Assembly (NCBI RefSeq): GCF_001029105.3
Contig: NZ_CP011807.3
Coordinates: 4,092,001 to 4,156,000 of the forward strand
Length of the DNA: 64,000 nt
Origin: Pandoraea faecigallinarum
GTDB lineage: Bacteria > Pseudomonadota > Gammaproteobacteria > Burkholderiales > Burkholderiaceae
Direction: 5' to 3'
Each line of letters starts with the position of its first letter. Position 1 is the stretch's first letter. The notes below the pieces were generated by a model. It worked only from the letters and a program-made list of their open reading frames with translations. It searched no databases and was not told the origin of the DNA. Both the position numbers and the translations under genes were made by a program. Shown piece after piece: positions 47,723-56,224 of this stretch.

Positions 47723-48403
47723 ATGACCAATTTAGCTCTCTTCGATCTCGACCACACCCTGCTGCCGACCGACAGCGACAAGGAGTGGGGCCGTTTCCTC
47801 GTGCGCCAGGGCGCGGTGGAGCGTGACTCGTACGCACAGGCCAACGAGGCCTTCTATCAGGACTACCGTGCAGGCCGGCTCGACATGCCGGCCTATCTGC
47901 GTTTCTGTCTTGCACCGCTCGCACGCTATCCGCGTGACCAACTCGACGCCTGGCATGCGCAATACATGGAAGAAGCGATCCTGCCGCACGTACGCCCCGA
48001 AGCCCTTGCGCTTCTGGACATGCACCGCAAGGCCGGCGATCTGTGCGCCATCGTGACGGCGACCAACACGTTCGTCACGCGTCCCATCGCCACGGCGTTC
48101 GGCGTCGACCATCTGATCGGCACCGAGCCGGCCACGGCAGGCGGCGATCCGAACGCTCGCTTCACCGGCGAGTACGTCGGTACGCCGAGCTTCCGCGAAG
48201 GCAAGATCACCCGCACCGAAGCGTGGCTCGCCAGCCTGGGCAAGACCTGGGGCGACTTCAACCACGCTTTCTTCTATAGCGACTCCGCCAACGACGTCCC
48301 CCTGATGGAGAAGGTGAACCATCCGGTGGCAACGAACCCCGATGAGGCGCTGCGCGACATCGCGCTGGCGCGTCGCTGGCCCATTCTCGAGTTGTTCCAG
48401 TGA
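47723..48403 (+). CDS. HAD-superfamily hydrolase (SerB-like, subfamily IB)
   Basis: This 226-residue phosphatase has motif I DLDHTLLPTDSD near residues 8-19, motif II/III AIVTATNTFVTRPIA, and motif IV FFYSDSANDVPLMEKV near 175-190, the HAD-IB arrangement shared with phosphoserine phosphatase. The substrate is unknown. TAAAAT ends 7 nt before the ATG and no Shine-Dalgarno is seen. It overlaps pcnB by 4 nt (GTGA), so the HAD-pcnB-folK-dNK chain is translationally coupled. Confidence 0.9.
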   Translation: MTNLALFDLDHTLLPTDSDKEWGRFLVRQGAVERDSYAQANEAFYQDYRAGRLDMPAYLRFCLAPLARYPRDQLDAWHAQYMEEAILPHVRPEALALLDMHRKAGDLCAIVTATNTFVTRPIATAFGVDHLIGTEPATAGGDPNARFTGEYVGTPSFREGKITRTEAWLASLGKTWGDFNHAFFYSDSANDVPLMEKVNHPVATNPDEALRDIALARRWPILELFQ

Positions 48404-49935
48404 TCCGCAAACTCATCAAGAAGCTGCTCGGCAAGGACGCCCGGGCCGAAGGCGGCGCAGGCAATCCGCCGCCCGGCACGCCGGTCGTCATTCCCGTCTC
48501 CACTCACGGTATCGATCCGAGCCTGCTCTCGAAGAATGCCGTGCGCGTGACCGATACGTTGCAACAAGCCGGCTTCAAGGCGTTCATCGTGGGCGGCGCC
48601 GTACGCGACCTGCTGCTCGGCATCGCCCCCAAGGACTTCGACGTCGCCACGAGCGCCACGCCCGAACAGGTGCAGCGCCTGTTCCGCCGCGCACGCATTA
48701 TCGGCCGCCGCTTCCAGATCGTTCACGTGCAGTTCGGACAGGAGATCATCGAGACCTCCACGTTCCGTGCGTTGGTCGACGCCGTCGATAGCGAGCAAAT
48801 CGGTGCGCGTCGTCCGAAAAAGGGTGAACTCGACCGCAAGACGCACGTCACCGACGAATCCGGCCGGGTACTGCGCGACAACGTGTGGGGTGAGCAGGAC
48901 GAAGATGCCGCGCGTCGCGACTTCACCGTCAACGCCATGTATTACGACCCGGCCACGCAGACGGTGCACGATTACCACCATGGCTGGGAAGATATCCAGA
49001 AACGTGTGCTGCGCATGATCGGCGACCCGGCCACGCGGTATCGCGAAGACCCGGTGCGCATGTTGCGCGTGGTGCGCTTCGCCGCGAAGCTCGGCTTCAA
49101 GATCGACGAAGCGAGTGCGGCGCCGATCCCGCAGCTCGCCCCGCTCATCGACAACGTGCCGGCGGCACGCCTGTTCGACGAAATGCTCAAGTTGCTGCTC
49201 TCGGGACACGCGTGGGCCTGCGTGCAGCAACTGCGATCGCAAGGTCTGCACCATGGGCTGCTGCCGCTGCTCGACGTCGTGCTGGAGCAGCCGCTGGGCG
49301 AGAAGTTCGTCACGCTCGCGCTCGCCAATACCGACGCCCGCATTCGCGCGGGCAAGCCGGTCTCGCCGGGCTTCCTGTTTGCCGCGCTGCTTTGGCATCT
49401 CGTGCTGGAAAAATGGCAGGCCTACCAAAGCGCCGGCGAGTATCCGATTCCCGCCTTGCACCTTGCAATGGACGACGTGCTCGACGCGCAAACCGGCAAG
49501 CTGGCGATCCAGCGCCGGTTCGTTGCCGACATGAAGGAAATCTGGGGGTTGCAGGTGCGGCTGGACAAGCGCGTCGGCCGCACGCCGCTGCGTTTGCTCG
49601 AGCATCCGCGCCTGCGCGCCGGTTACGACTTCCTGCTGCTTCGTTGCGAGTCGGGCGAAGTCCCGGCAGAAGCCGGTCAATGGTGGACGGACTTCCTCGA
49701 AGGCGATTCGGTCAAGCGCGACGAGTTGCTCTCGCAAGGTAGCGGTTCGTCGGGTTCGACCTCGGCGGCGAAGCGTCGCCGGCGTCGTCGCAAGCCCTCC
49801 GGCGGGCGTGGCGGCGAAGCTAACGAAAGCGGCACAGGCTCGCAAGGCGACGGTGGCGGCGAACGCGAGAACGCTGCCAGCGAGAATCATGGCAAGCGGG
49901 TATCATCGCGACAGCATGGTTCCGAAGGTGCTTAA
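48400..49935 (+). CDS. pcnB: Poly(A) polymerase I
   Basis: PcnB adds 3' poly(A) tails that promote RNA decay. The 511-residue protein starts at GTG overlapping the previous stop. The nucleotidyltransferase core contains FIVGGAVRDLLLGIAPKDFDVATSATPEQV near residues 65-95, RRFQIVHVQFG, EDAARRDFTVNAMYYDP and GDPATRYREDPVRMLRVVRFAAKLGF. A basic Ser/Arg-rich tail ([18 protein letters not shown]) follows, typical of PcnB rather than CCA-adding enzymes. Confidence 0.94.
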   Translation: MIRKLIKKLLGKDARAEGGAGNPPPGTPVVIPVSTHGIDPSLLSKNAVRVTDTLQQAGFKAFIVGGAVRDLLLGIAPKDFDVATSATPEQVQRLFRRARIIGRRFQIVHVQFGQEIIETSTFRALVDAVDSEQIGARRPKKGELDRKTHVTDESGRVLRDNVWGEQDEDAARRDFTVNAMYYDPATQTVHDYHHGWEDIQKRVLRMIGDPATRYREDPVRMLRVVRFAAKLGFKIDEASAAPIPQLAPLIDNVPAARLFDEMLKLLLSGHAWACVQQLRSQGLHHGLLPLLDVVLEQPLGEKFVTLALANTDARIRAGKPVSPGFLFAALLWHLVLEKWQAYQSAGEYPIPALHLAMDDVLDAQTGKLAIQRRFVADMKEIWGLQVRLDKRVGRTPLRLLEHPRLRAGYDFLLLRCESGEVPAEAGQWWTDFLEGDSVKRDELLSQGSGSSGSTSAAKRRRRRRKPSGGRGGEANESGTGSQGDGGGERENAASENHGKRVSSRQHGSEGA

Positions 49936-50447
49936 TGACTGTTGCCTATATCGGGCTGGGCGCGAATCTCGGCGACGCCCGCCAAGCGATCAAGGACGCC
50001 ATTGTCTGTCTGGCGCAGCAAATCGGCGTCACCATCACGGCCAAGTCCGACCTGTATCGCACAGCTCCGATCGAGTCGAGCGGCGATGACTATCTCAACT
50101 GCGCTGTCGCCGTGGAGACGAGTCTGAGCGCTCGCCAGTTGCTCGCCCTGTGCCTGAAGATCGAGTTGCATTTCGGGCGCGAGCGGCCGTACAAGAATGC
50201 GCCGCGCACGCTCGATCTCGATCTGCTGTTGTATGGCGACGAGCGCATCGTCGAGCCCGATCTGATTGTGCCGCATCCGCGCATGGCCTTGCGCGCCTTC
50301 GTGCTGCATCCCCTTGCGGACATCGCGCCCGATCTCGAGATTCCCGGCGTGGGCCGCGTGAGCGCCCTGCTGTCCGGGGTGGCCGATCAACGCATCGAGC
50401 GCGTCGCGCACGGCTGCTGCCCCACGAAGCGGGTTTGCACGTCATGA
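49935..50447 (+). CDS. folK: 2-amino-4-hydroxy-6-hydroxymethyldihydropteridine pyrophosphokinase
   Basis: HPPK transfers pyrophosphate to the pterin in folate synthesis. The 170-residue protein has AYIGLGANLGDARQ at the N-terminus, LYRTAPIESSGDDYLNCAVAVET, and the signature RPYKNAPRTLDLDLLLYGDERI near residues 91-112 followed by PHPRMALRAFVLHPL. Its ATG shares the last base of the pcnB stop (TAATG) and its stop overlaps the next start (ATGA). Confidence 0.96.
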   Translation: MTVAYIGLGANLGDARQAIKDAIVCLAQQIGVTITAKSDLYRTAPIESSGDDYLNCAVAVETSLSARQLLALCLKIELHFGRERPYKNAPRTLDLDLLLYGDERIVEPDLIVPHPRMALRAFVLHPLADIAPDLEIPGVGRVSALLSGVADQRIERVAHGCCPTKRVCTS

Positions 50448-51100
50448 AGTCGCCGGTTCTCGGGCGCTTTCGCTATCTCGCCGTCGAAGGCCCGATCGGG
50501 GTCGGCAAGACCTCGCTCGCCCAGCGGCTGGCCGATGCAGCCGGCGCCGACCTGATGCTGGAACAGCCGGCGCTCAACCCCTTTCTCGAACGTTTCTATC
50601 GCGACAGCGCGCGCTACGCGTTGCCTGCGCAATTGTCGTTCTGTCTGCAACGCGTGGACGAAGCGGCGGAAATCGCGCGACGCGAAATCGACGGCAAGCC
50701 GGTCTTTACCGACTTTCTGCCCGAGAAGGACGGTCTTTTCGCCCGCCTGACGCTGGCCACCGACGAGCTGGAGCTGTACCGCAGGCTCGTCGCGCACATC
50801 GAGCGTGCGCACCGGGCGCCGGATCTGGTGATTCATCTTCAAGCGAGTCCCGAGACACTGTTCTCGCGCATTCAGAAACGTGCGATTCCGATGGAACAGC
50901 AGATTCCCGACACGTATCTGCGCGCGCTGTGCGACATCTACGGCGAATTCTTCTATCATTACGCCGCTGCGCCGGTATTGACAGTCGACACGGAACAATT
51001 CGATCCGGCGCACAACGACAGCGACTTCGCCCTGTTGGTCGAACGCATCGACCAGATGCGCGGGCGCAAGGAAGTCTTCGTCAAGGGCGCACGCCTCTGA
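50444..51100 (+). CDS. Deoxynucleoside kinase (dGK/dAK-type)
   Basis: This 218-residue kinase has the P-loop YLAVEGPIGVGKTSLAQRLA near residues 12-31, a Glu-containing LEQPALNPFLERFYRD, QLSFCLQR and the DRS-like region replaced by FTDFLPEKDGLFARLTL, then PDLVIHLQASPETLFSRIQKR. It matches the dCK/dGK/DAK family, which phosphorylates deoxynucleosides for salvage. Between folK and panB this gene is conserved in Burkholderiales; the true substrate there is uncertain. Confidence 0.88.
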   Translation: MKSPVLGRFRYLAVEGPIGVGKTSLAQRLADAAGADLMLEQPALNPFLERFYRDSARYALPAQLSFCLQRVDEAAEIARREIDGKPVFTDFLPEKDGLFARLTLATDELELYRRLVAHIERAHRAPDLVIHLQASPETLFSRIQKRAIPMEQQIPDTYLRALCDIYGEFFYHYAAAPVLTVDTEQFDPAHNDSDFALLVERIDQMRGRKEVFVKGARL

Positions 51101-51176
51101 CCGTCTTGCGCTGCTGCGCTGCGCGCGCACCCGTCGCATCTGTCCTGCCAGCGAACCCTCCTGAACCGAGGCTGAC

Positions 51177-51995
51177 ATGAGTTATCTGCAAGAATCCAAT
51201 CGCAAGGCCGTGACCGTTCCCGGACTTGCCCAGATGCGCGAGCGCGGCGAGAAGATCGCCATGCTCACCGCCTATGACGCGAGTTTTGCCGCGCTGCTCG
51301 ATCGCGTGGGTGTCGACGCCATTCTTATCGGCGACTCGCTCGGCAATGTGATTCAAGGCCAGCGCACGACGCTGCCGGTCACGCTGCGTGACATTTGCTA
51401 TCACACCGAATGCGTGGCCCGCAGCGTGGAGAAAGCACTGGTGCTGGCCGATCTGCCGTTCGGCACGTTCGGCACGAAGGAGCAGGCCTATCAAAGCGCC
51501 GTTGCCGTCATGCAGGCCGGTGCGCAGATGGTGAAGATCGAAGGCGGCGCGTGGCTCGCGCAGACCGTGCGTTTCCTCGTCGAGCGCAGCATTCCGGTGT
51601 GCGCCCACGTGGGTCTCACGCCGCAGTCGGTTCATGCGTTTGGCGGCTTCAAGGTGCAGGCGCGCGAAGATGCGGCGCAGGCGAAGCTGCTCGAAGATTG
51701 CCGTGCGCTGCAAGCCGCGGGCGCTCAACTGGTGGTGTTCGAAGCGATCCCCGCCGCGCTTGCCGCACGCGTGACGCCGGAAATGCACACCATGCCGACC
51801 ATCGGCATCGGTGCGGGCGTCGATTGCGACGGGCAGGTGCTCGTATTGCAGGACATGCTCGGCGTATTCCCCGGCAAGTCGCCCAAGTTCTCGAAGAACT
51901 TCATGGACGGTCAGCCCAGCATCGCCGCCGCCATCGAGGCCTACGTACAGGCCGTGAAGCACGGCACGTTCCCGACGCAGGAGCACAGCTTCTAA
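51177..51995 (+). CDS. panB: 3-methyl-2-oxobutanoate hydroxymethyltransferase
   Basis: PanB makes ketopantoate for pantothenate synthesis. The 272-residue protein has [33 protein letters not shown] near residues 29-61, [51 protein letters not shown] and [20 protein letters not shown], all characteristic. TCCTGAACCGAGGC precedes the ATG. panC is not adjacent. The gene ends at a strong terminator and closes the HAD-pcnB-folK-dNK-panB run. Confidence 0.97.
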   Translation: MSYLQESNRKAVTVPGLAQMRERGEKIAMLTAYDASFAALLDRVGVDAILIGDSLGNVIQGQRTTLPVTLRDICYHTECVARSVEKALVLADLPFGTFGTKEQAYQSAVAVMQAGAQMVKIEGGAWLAQTVRFLVERSIPVCAHVGLTPQSVHAFGGFKVQAREDAAQAKLLEDCRALQAAGAQLVVFEAIPAALAARVTPEMHTMPTIGIGAGVDCDGQVLVLQDMLGVFPGKSPKFSKNFMDGQPSIAAAIEAYVQAVKHGTFPTQEHSF

Positions 51996-52032
51996 CGGTG
52001 GGCGAAACGAGACGGACAGCAGATGTGAACAC

Positions 52033-52060
52033 AGCGGCGCAGCGATGCGCCGCTTTTTTT
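52033..52060 (+). terminator. Rho-independent terminator after panB
   Basis: Perfect 9-bp stem AGCGGCGCA / TGCGCCGCT with a GCGA loop and seven T, 38 bp after the panB stop. Confidence 0.93.
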
Positions 52061-52074
52061 GCACCAGGATTTGG

Positions 52075-52146
52075 TGCGATTGCGTCGCGATTCGTGTCGC
52101 GATTCATGTGGTGATTCGCGCCGTCATTCCTGCCATCATTCCTGCC
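52075..52146. repeat. Degenerate 12-bp tandem repeat, six units
   Basis: Six consecutive 12-nt units sharing a central ATTC/ATTG core (for example GCGATTCGTGTC, GCGATTCATGTG, GTGATTCGCGCC, GTCATTCCTGCC) fill the gap between the panB terminator and the kinase stop. No gene is supported here. Confidence 0.6.
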
Positions 52147-52162
52147 GCCTTCGTGCTGCGGT

Positions 52163-53542
52163 TCACGCCGCCGTTTGCCCCGCGACCGGCAGCGTCAATA
52201 TCACGGCAAACCCCTCGCCCTCCACCCGCTCGAATGTCATCTGCCCGCCCTGGGCGTGAACGACCTCCGCGACCATCGCGAGGCCGAGACTTGCGCCTTC
52301 GCGCCCGTCGGCGCGTGGCGAGAACGGCGTTCGCACGCGTTGCCACTCCGAGGCCGGAATGCCCGGGCCATCATCGAAGAAACGCAAACGCCATTGCTCG
52401 CCCACACGCGTCACGTCGACATGGAGCCGGTGCGGTGCGCCATATGCGAGCGCATTCATCAGCACGTTCTTGATTGCCTCGCGCAGGCTCAGCGCATCGC
52501 CCACAATCATGCAGGCGTCGTCCGGCGCATGCAGCGCCACATCGATATCGCGCGTGGCATACGATAACGTCTCGCGCATCGCCGTCTGCAACAAGCCGTT
52601 CAGATCGACCGGCACCGGCGCAACGCTCTGCGCCCGGTGCTGCACCATCGCGTGATTGATCAATTGATGGATCAGGCCGCCCAGCCCCCTCGCCTGCTTC
52701 TGAATGCGGGCGATGTGCGTGCGCCGCGCGGCATCGTCCTGCGTCTGACTCAGCATTTCCACCTGCGCCGTGAGCGCCGTAACGGGCGTTCGCAACTGAT
52801 GTGCGGCGTCGCCGATCACACGACGCATCAACGCGCGCGACGTCGCCAGTCGTTGCATGAAGTCGTTGATTGCGCCCACGAGCGCGAGCGTTTCGGCGGG
52901 CACCGTCACGGCAAGAGGCACGAGATCGTTCGAGTCCCGCTCGCGTATCGCCGCTTCGATCTGCTTGAGCGGGGCGAGCGCCTGACGCAATGTCCACAAC
53001 GCGGCGAGCAGCGTCAGCACCGCAGTGGCAACGGTGATGAGCAGCGTGTTGTCCGCCAATGCGCGCGTGAAACGTACGCGCGCGTTCTGTGTATGCGCGA
53101 GGGCGACCACAGCCCATGGGTGTGCCGCGGTCACTGGCATGCGACGTCCCACGATGGCGATGCGGACCGGCATCTCCTGATACATGCCGTCGATCACGAT
53201 GGGACCGTCCGCCAGCCTGTCCCACGGAATCGGCGGACGAAACTCCGAATCGCCCGCGACGGACCGGCCGTTCGGATCGAGCACCGTGTAGAAAATCTGG
53301 TCGCCGGGCGCAAGCGCCGAGAATGCGGCGAGCGGCACGTCCACGTTCACTTCTCCGTTCTGATACCAGGTATTCTCCGCCACCTGCAACGCGCTGCCGA
53401 GCAACCAGCGATCGTAGGCGCGGTCGACGGCCGCGCGCGTCGAAAACCAGATGCCGAGCAGCACGGCGACCACCGCGAACGCCAGCACCACACCGATGCG
53501 AACGACCAGACGCAGATAGAGGGAACGGCCCGGAACGATCAT
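52163..53542 (-). CDS. Sensor histidine kinase, TctE/2CSK-type
   Basis: This 459-residue kinase has two membrane helices (about residues 12-32 and 165-190) bracketing a periplasmic 2CSK_N-like domain (DRWLLGSALQVAENTWY, VFYTVLDPNG-like FYTVLDPNGRSVAGD). A HAMP-like linker (LRQALAPLKQIEAAIRERDS), the H-box GDAAHQLRTPVTALTAQVEML near 255, N-box NVLMNALAYGAP and G-box FFDDGPGIP follow. This layout resembles TctE, which senses tricarboxylates. It overlaps its response regulator by 4 nt and is divergent from a NitT/TauT-type ABC importer, the probable target. The signal is unknown. Confidence 0.9.
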   Translation of the reverse strand: MIVPGRSLYLRLVVRIGVVLAFAVVAVLLGIWFSTRAAVDRAYDRWLLGSALQVAENTWYQNGEVNVDVPLAAFSALAPGDQIFYTVLDPNGRSVAGDSEFRPPIPWDRLADGPIVIDGMYQEMPVRIAIVGRRMPVTAAHPWAVVALAHTQNARVRFTRALADNTLLITVATAVLTLLAALWTLRQALAPLKQIEAAIRERDSNDLVPLAVTVPAETLALVGAINDFMQRLATSRALMRRVIGDAAHQLRTPVTALTAQVEMLSQTQDDAARRTHIARIQKQARGLGGLIHQLINHAMVQHRAQSVAPVPVDLNGLLQTAMRETLSYATRDIDVALHAPDDACMIVGDALSLREAIKNVLMNALAYGAPHRLHVDVTRVGEQWRLRFFDDGPGIPASEWQRVRTPFSPRADGREGASLGLAMVAEVVHAQGGQMTFERVEGEGFAVILTLPVAGQTAA

Positions 53543-54201
53543 GACAGCACGAGTTGGTAGCCCAGACCACGCAACGTGCGAATCCGGAATTGCGCCGTCG
53601 CGAGTTTCTTGCGCAGACGGGCGACGTATTGCTCGATGGCGTTTGCATTCGGGGCAGGCTCGTCGCCGTAGAGGCGATCCATCAGTTCGTCCTTGCCGAA
53701 AATCCGCCCAGGACGTCCCGCGAGGATTTCCAGCAAGGTGACTTCGCGCCGTGTCAGCTCGACCGGTTGTCCGTCCACCTCCACGCCGCGACTCTTGCGG
53801 TCCAGCGTGAGATTGGCGCAGGTCAGCCGGTTCGTGGCGTCGTGACCGGTGCGACGCATCAGTGCCCGCACACGCGCTTCCAGCTCGCGGAAATCGAAAG
53901 GCTTCGTGAGGTAGTCGTCGGCCCCGAGATCGAGCGCCCGCACGCGCTCGTCGATCTCCGCGCACGCCGTGAGCATCAGCACGCGCGTGGTCAGCCCGCG
54001 CTCGCGCACACGCCGGAGCAATTCGAAACCGTCAACGTGCGGCAGCATGACGTCGAGGATCAGCAAGTCGTAATCGTCGCCGATCCGCGTCGCTGCGGCC
54101 GCGCCGTCCGTTTCGCAATCGAGCGCATGGCCGAGCCGGCGCAACTGTGTGGCAATCGCTTCGGCGACGTCGGGGGTATCTTCCACGAGCATGATGCGCA
54201 T
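53539..54201 (-). CDS. Response regulator, OmpR/TctD family
   Basis: This 220-residue regulator has a receiver domain (MRIMLVEDTPDVAEAI, phospho-acceptor Asp in LLILDVMLPHVDGFELL near 51, Lys in LTKPFDFRELEARV near 101) and a C-terminal winged helix (VELTRREVTLLEILAGRPGRIFGKDELMDRLYG, NAIEQYVARLRKKLA). It is the partner of the TctE-like kinase with which it overlaps by 4 nt. Its start is 204 bp from the divergent ABC ATPase start; the promoter of that operon lies in between. Confidence 0.93.
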   Translation of the reverse strand: MRIMLVEDTPDVAEAIATQLRRLGHALDCETDGAAAATRIGDDYDLLILDVMLPHVDGFELLRRVRERGLTTRVLMLTACAEIDERVRALDLGADDYLTKPFDFRELEARVRALMRRTGHDATNRLTCANLTLDRKSRGVEVDGQPVELTRREVTLLEILAGRPGRIFGKDELMDRLYGDEPAPNANAIEQYVARLRKKLATAQFRIRTLRGLGYQLVLS

Positions 54202-54405
54202 GGGTCTTCCGTCTCCTTCATTCTTCAGGCCGCCCGGCGCATGGGGGCGGCATCGCTTCTGAGCGCGATTTTCGCGGAAATCCGCGGGAGCCACCTCGGT
54301 GTTTCCCCTGAATCCCGCGCATGCGTGGGCGCCATGTCAGGTTCACTACAGCTTCGCTACTTAGTATCGGGCCAGATCATAAGACACCCGCTCAGGAGAC
54401 ACGCC

Positions 54406-55206
54406 ATGCCCAACGCCCCCCACGCGGGCGCTGCCGGGACGACTTCGCCCGCAGTGCCGCCGTTGCTGGAGATCGACGGCGTCACACTGCAATACAAGAC
54501 CGACGACTATCTCGTCACCGCCGCCCAGCAAGTGAGCTTCAACGTCTACCCCGGCGACCGCTTCGTGCTGCTCGGCCCATCCGGCTGCGGCAAATCGACA
54601 TTGCTCAAGGCCATCGGCGGATATCTGCCGCCGGTGAGCGGCGAAATTCGTCTGAAAGGCCGCACGATCACCGAGCCCGGCCCCGACCGCATGATGGTCT
54701 TCCAGGAATTCGACCAGTTGCTGCCGTGGAAAACCGTGCGGCAGAACGTGACCTTCGCGCTTACCGCGAGCGGCCGACTGAAGGCGCGCGAAGCCGCCGA
54801 GCGCGCCGCGCACTACATCGAGAAGGTCGGCCTGGCGAAATTCATCGACAGCTACCCTCACACGCTCTCGGGCGGCATGAAGCAGCGCGTATCGATCGCG
54901 CGCGGTATGGCAATGGAGCCTGACGTGCTCCTCATGGACGAGCCGTTCGCCGCGCTCGACGCCCTCACCCGCCGCAAGATGCAGGACGAACTGCTGCGTC
55001 TGTGGGACGACACGCGCTTTACCGTGCTCTTTGTCACGCACGGCATCGACGAGGCGATTCGCATCGGCACGCGCATCCTGCTGCTCTCGCCCCATCCCGG
55101 ACAGGTGAAGGCGGAACTCAACAGCATTGCGCCCGAAGCACTCGGCACGGCGCATCAGAGCGCGCTCGAAACACGCATCGACCAACTGCTGTTCACCACG
55201 CATTGA
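54406..55206 (+). CDS. ABC transporter ATP-binding protein (NitT/TauT type)
   Basis: This 266-residue ATPase has Walker A GPSGCGKSTLLKAIGG near residue 65, Q-loop MVFQEFDQLLPWKTVRQN, signature LSGGMKQRVSIARGMAM near 160, Walker B VLLMDEPFAALDALTR and H-loop FVTHGIDEAIRIG. The DEPFAALD and LPWKTV phrases are typical of the nitrate/sulfonate/taurine importer ATPases (NrtD/SsuB/TauB). The start follows CAGGAGACACGCC. The permease gene is 11 bp downstream. Confidence 0.93.
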   Translation: MPNAPHAGAAGTTSPAVPPLLEIDGVTLQYKTDDYLVTAAQQVSFNVYPGDRFVLLGPSGCGKSTLLKAIGGYLPPVSGEIRLKGRTITEPGPDRMMVFQEFDQLLPWKTVRQNVTFALTASGRLKAREAAERAAHYIEKVGLAKFIDSYPHTLSGGMKQRVSIARGMAMEPDVLLMDEPFAALDALTRRKMQDELLRLWDDTRFTVLFVTHGIDEAIRIGTRILLLSPHPGQVKAELNSIAPEALGTAHQSALETRIDQLLFTTH

Positions 55207-55217
55207 GGACGACGACC

Positions 55218-56141
55218 ATGAACGCTATGCCTTCGCAACACACGTCGCTGTCCGGGCCGGGCCCGGCGGCCGGGATGCCCGTCGAACCGGTCTGGCGGCC
55301 GGAGTTCGTCCTCGAACCGGTACAGGCTGAGCTGTCGTCGATTCAGCGCCCGCTCTCCACGTTCGAGACGCTCTACCGTCTTGGCTGGCTGCGCAAGATC
55401 GTGATTCTGTGCGTGCTTGCCGTCATCTGGGAAATCTACGGCCGCTGGCTCGACAACGCACTGCTGTTTCCGAGTTTCACCGATACGGTTGCCGCCTTTG
55501 CGGGCGGGTTGACGAGCGGCGTGCTACTGCTGCGCGCGGCCGTCTCGCTCAAGACCCTGCTGATCGGCTACGGCATCGGCATTGTGCTCGCGGCGGTGCT
55601 CACGACGGTGGCCATCAGTTCGAAGATCGGCAACGACTTGCTGGAAACGCTGACAGCCATGTTCAATCCGCTGCCCGCCATTGCGCTGCTGCCGCTCGCG
55701 CTCATCTGGTTCGGGCTGGGCAACGGCAGCGTGATCTTCGTCCTCGTGCATTCGGTGCTGTGGGCGGTGGCGCTCAACACGCACAGCGGCTTCCGCGGCG
55801 TGTCGAAGACGCTGCGCATGGTCGGTCAGAACTATGGACTCAAGCGTTTTGCCCTTGTGCGGCACGTGCTGATTCCGGCCGCGTTTCCGAGCATTCTCAC
55901 CGGCCTGAAGGTGGGCTGGGCTTTTGCATGGCGCACACTGATCGCCGCAGAACTCGTGTTCGGCGTGTCGTCCGGCTCAGGGGGTCTGGGCTGGTACATC
56001 TTCGAGAACCGCAACTCGCTGGAGACGGCCAATGTCTTCGCCGGGCTGTTTTTCGTGATTCTGATCGGGCTGGCGGTCGAAAATCTGCTGTTCGCCCGCA
56101 TCGAAAAGCGCACGTTGCACCGCTGGGGCATGCAGCACTGA
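55218..56141 (+). CDS. ABC transporter permease (NitT/TauT type)
   Basis: This 307-residue permease has six hydrophobic segments and the EAA-like motif VSKTLRMVGQNYGLKRFALVRHVLIPAAFPSILTGLKVGWAFAWRTLIAAELVFG. MFNPLPAIALLPLALIWFGLG is a signature of SsuC/TauC-type permeases. The first 55 residues form a soluble, Pro/Ser-rich extension before the first helix. It belongs to the importer operon with the ATPase 11 bp upstream and the binding protein 83 bp downstream. Confidence 0.92.
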   Translation: MNAMPSQHTSLSGPGPAAGMPVEPVWRPEFVLEPVQAELSSIQRPLSTFETLYRLGWLRKIVILCVLAVIWEIYGRWLDNALLFPSFTDTVAAFAGGLTSGVLLLRAAVSLKTLLIGYGIGIVLAAVLTTVAISSKIGNDLLETLTAMFNPLPAIALLPLALIWFGLGNGSVIFVLVHSVLWAVALNTHSGFRGVSKTLRMVGQNYGLKRFALVRHVLIPAAFPSILTGLKVGWAFAWRTLIAAELVFGVSSGSGGLGWYIFENRNSLETANVFAGLFFVILIGLAVENLLFARIEKRTLHRWGMQH

Positions 56142-56224
56142 TACCCGAACCGGACAGAGTTTCCGGCTTTGTCCGATTGATGGCCTTGATGAATAATTCC
56201 AACGACACCGGAGACAACATCACC

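Noticed and set aside
48400..49935. CCA-adding tRNA nucleotidyltransferase
   Set aside because: The nucleotidyltransferase core is shared, but the long basic C-terminal tail, length and location next to folK fit poly(A) polymerase I.
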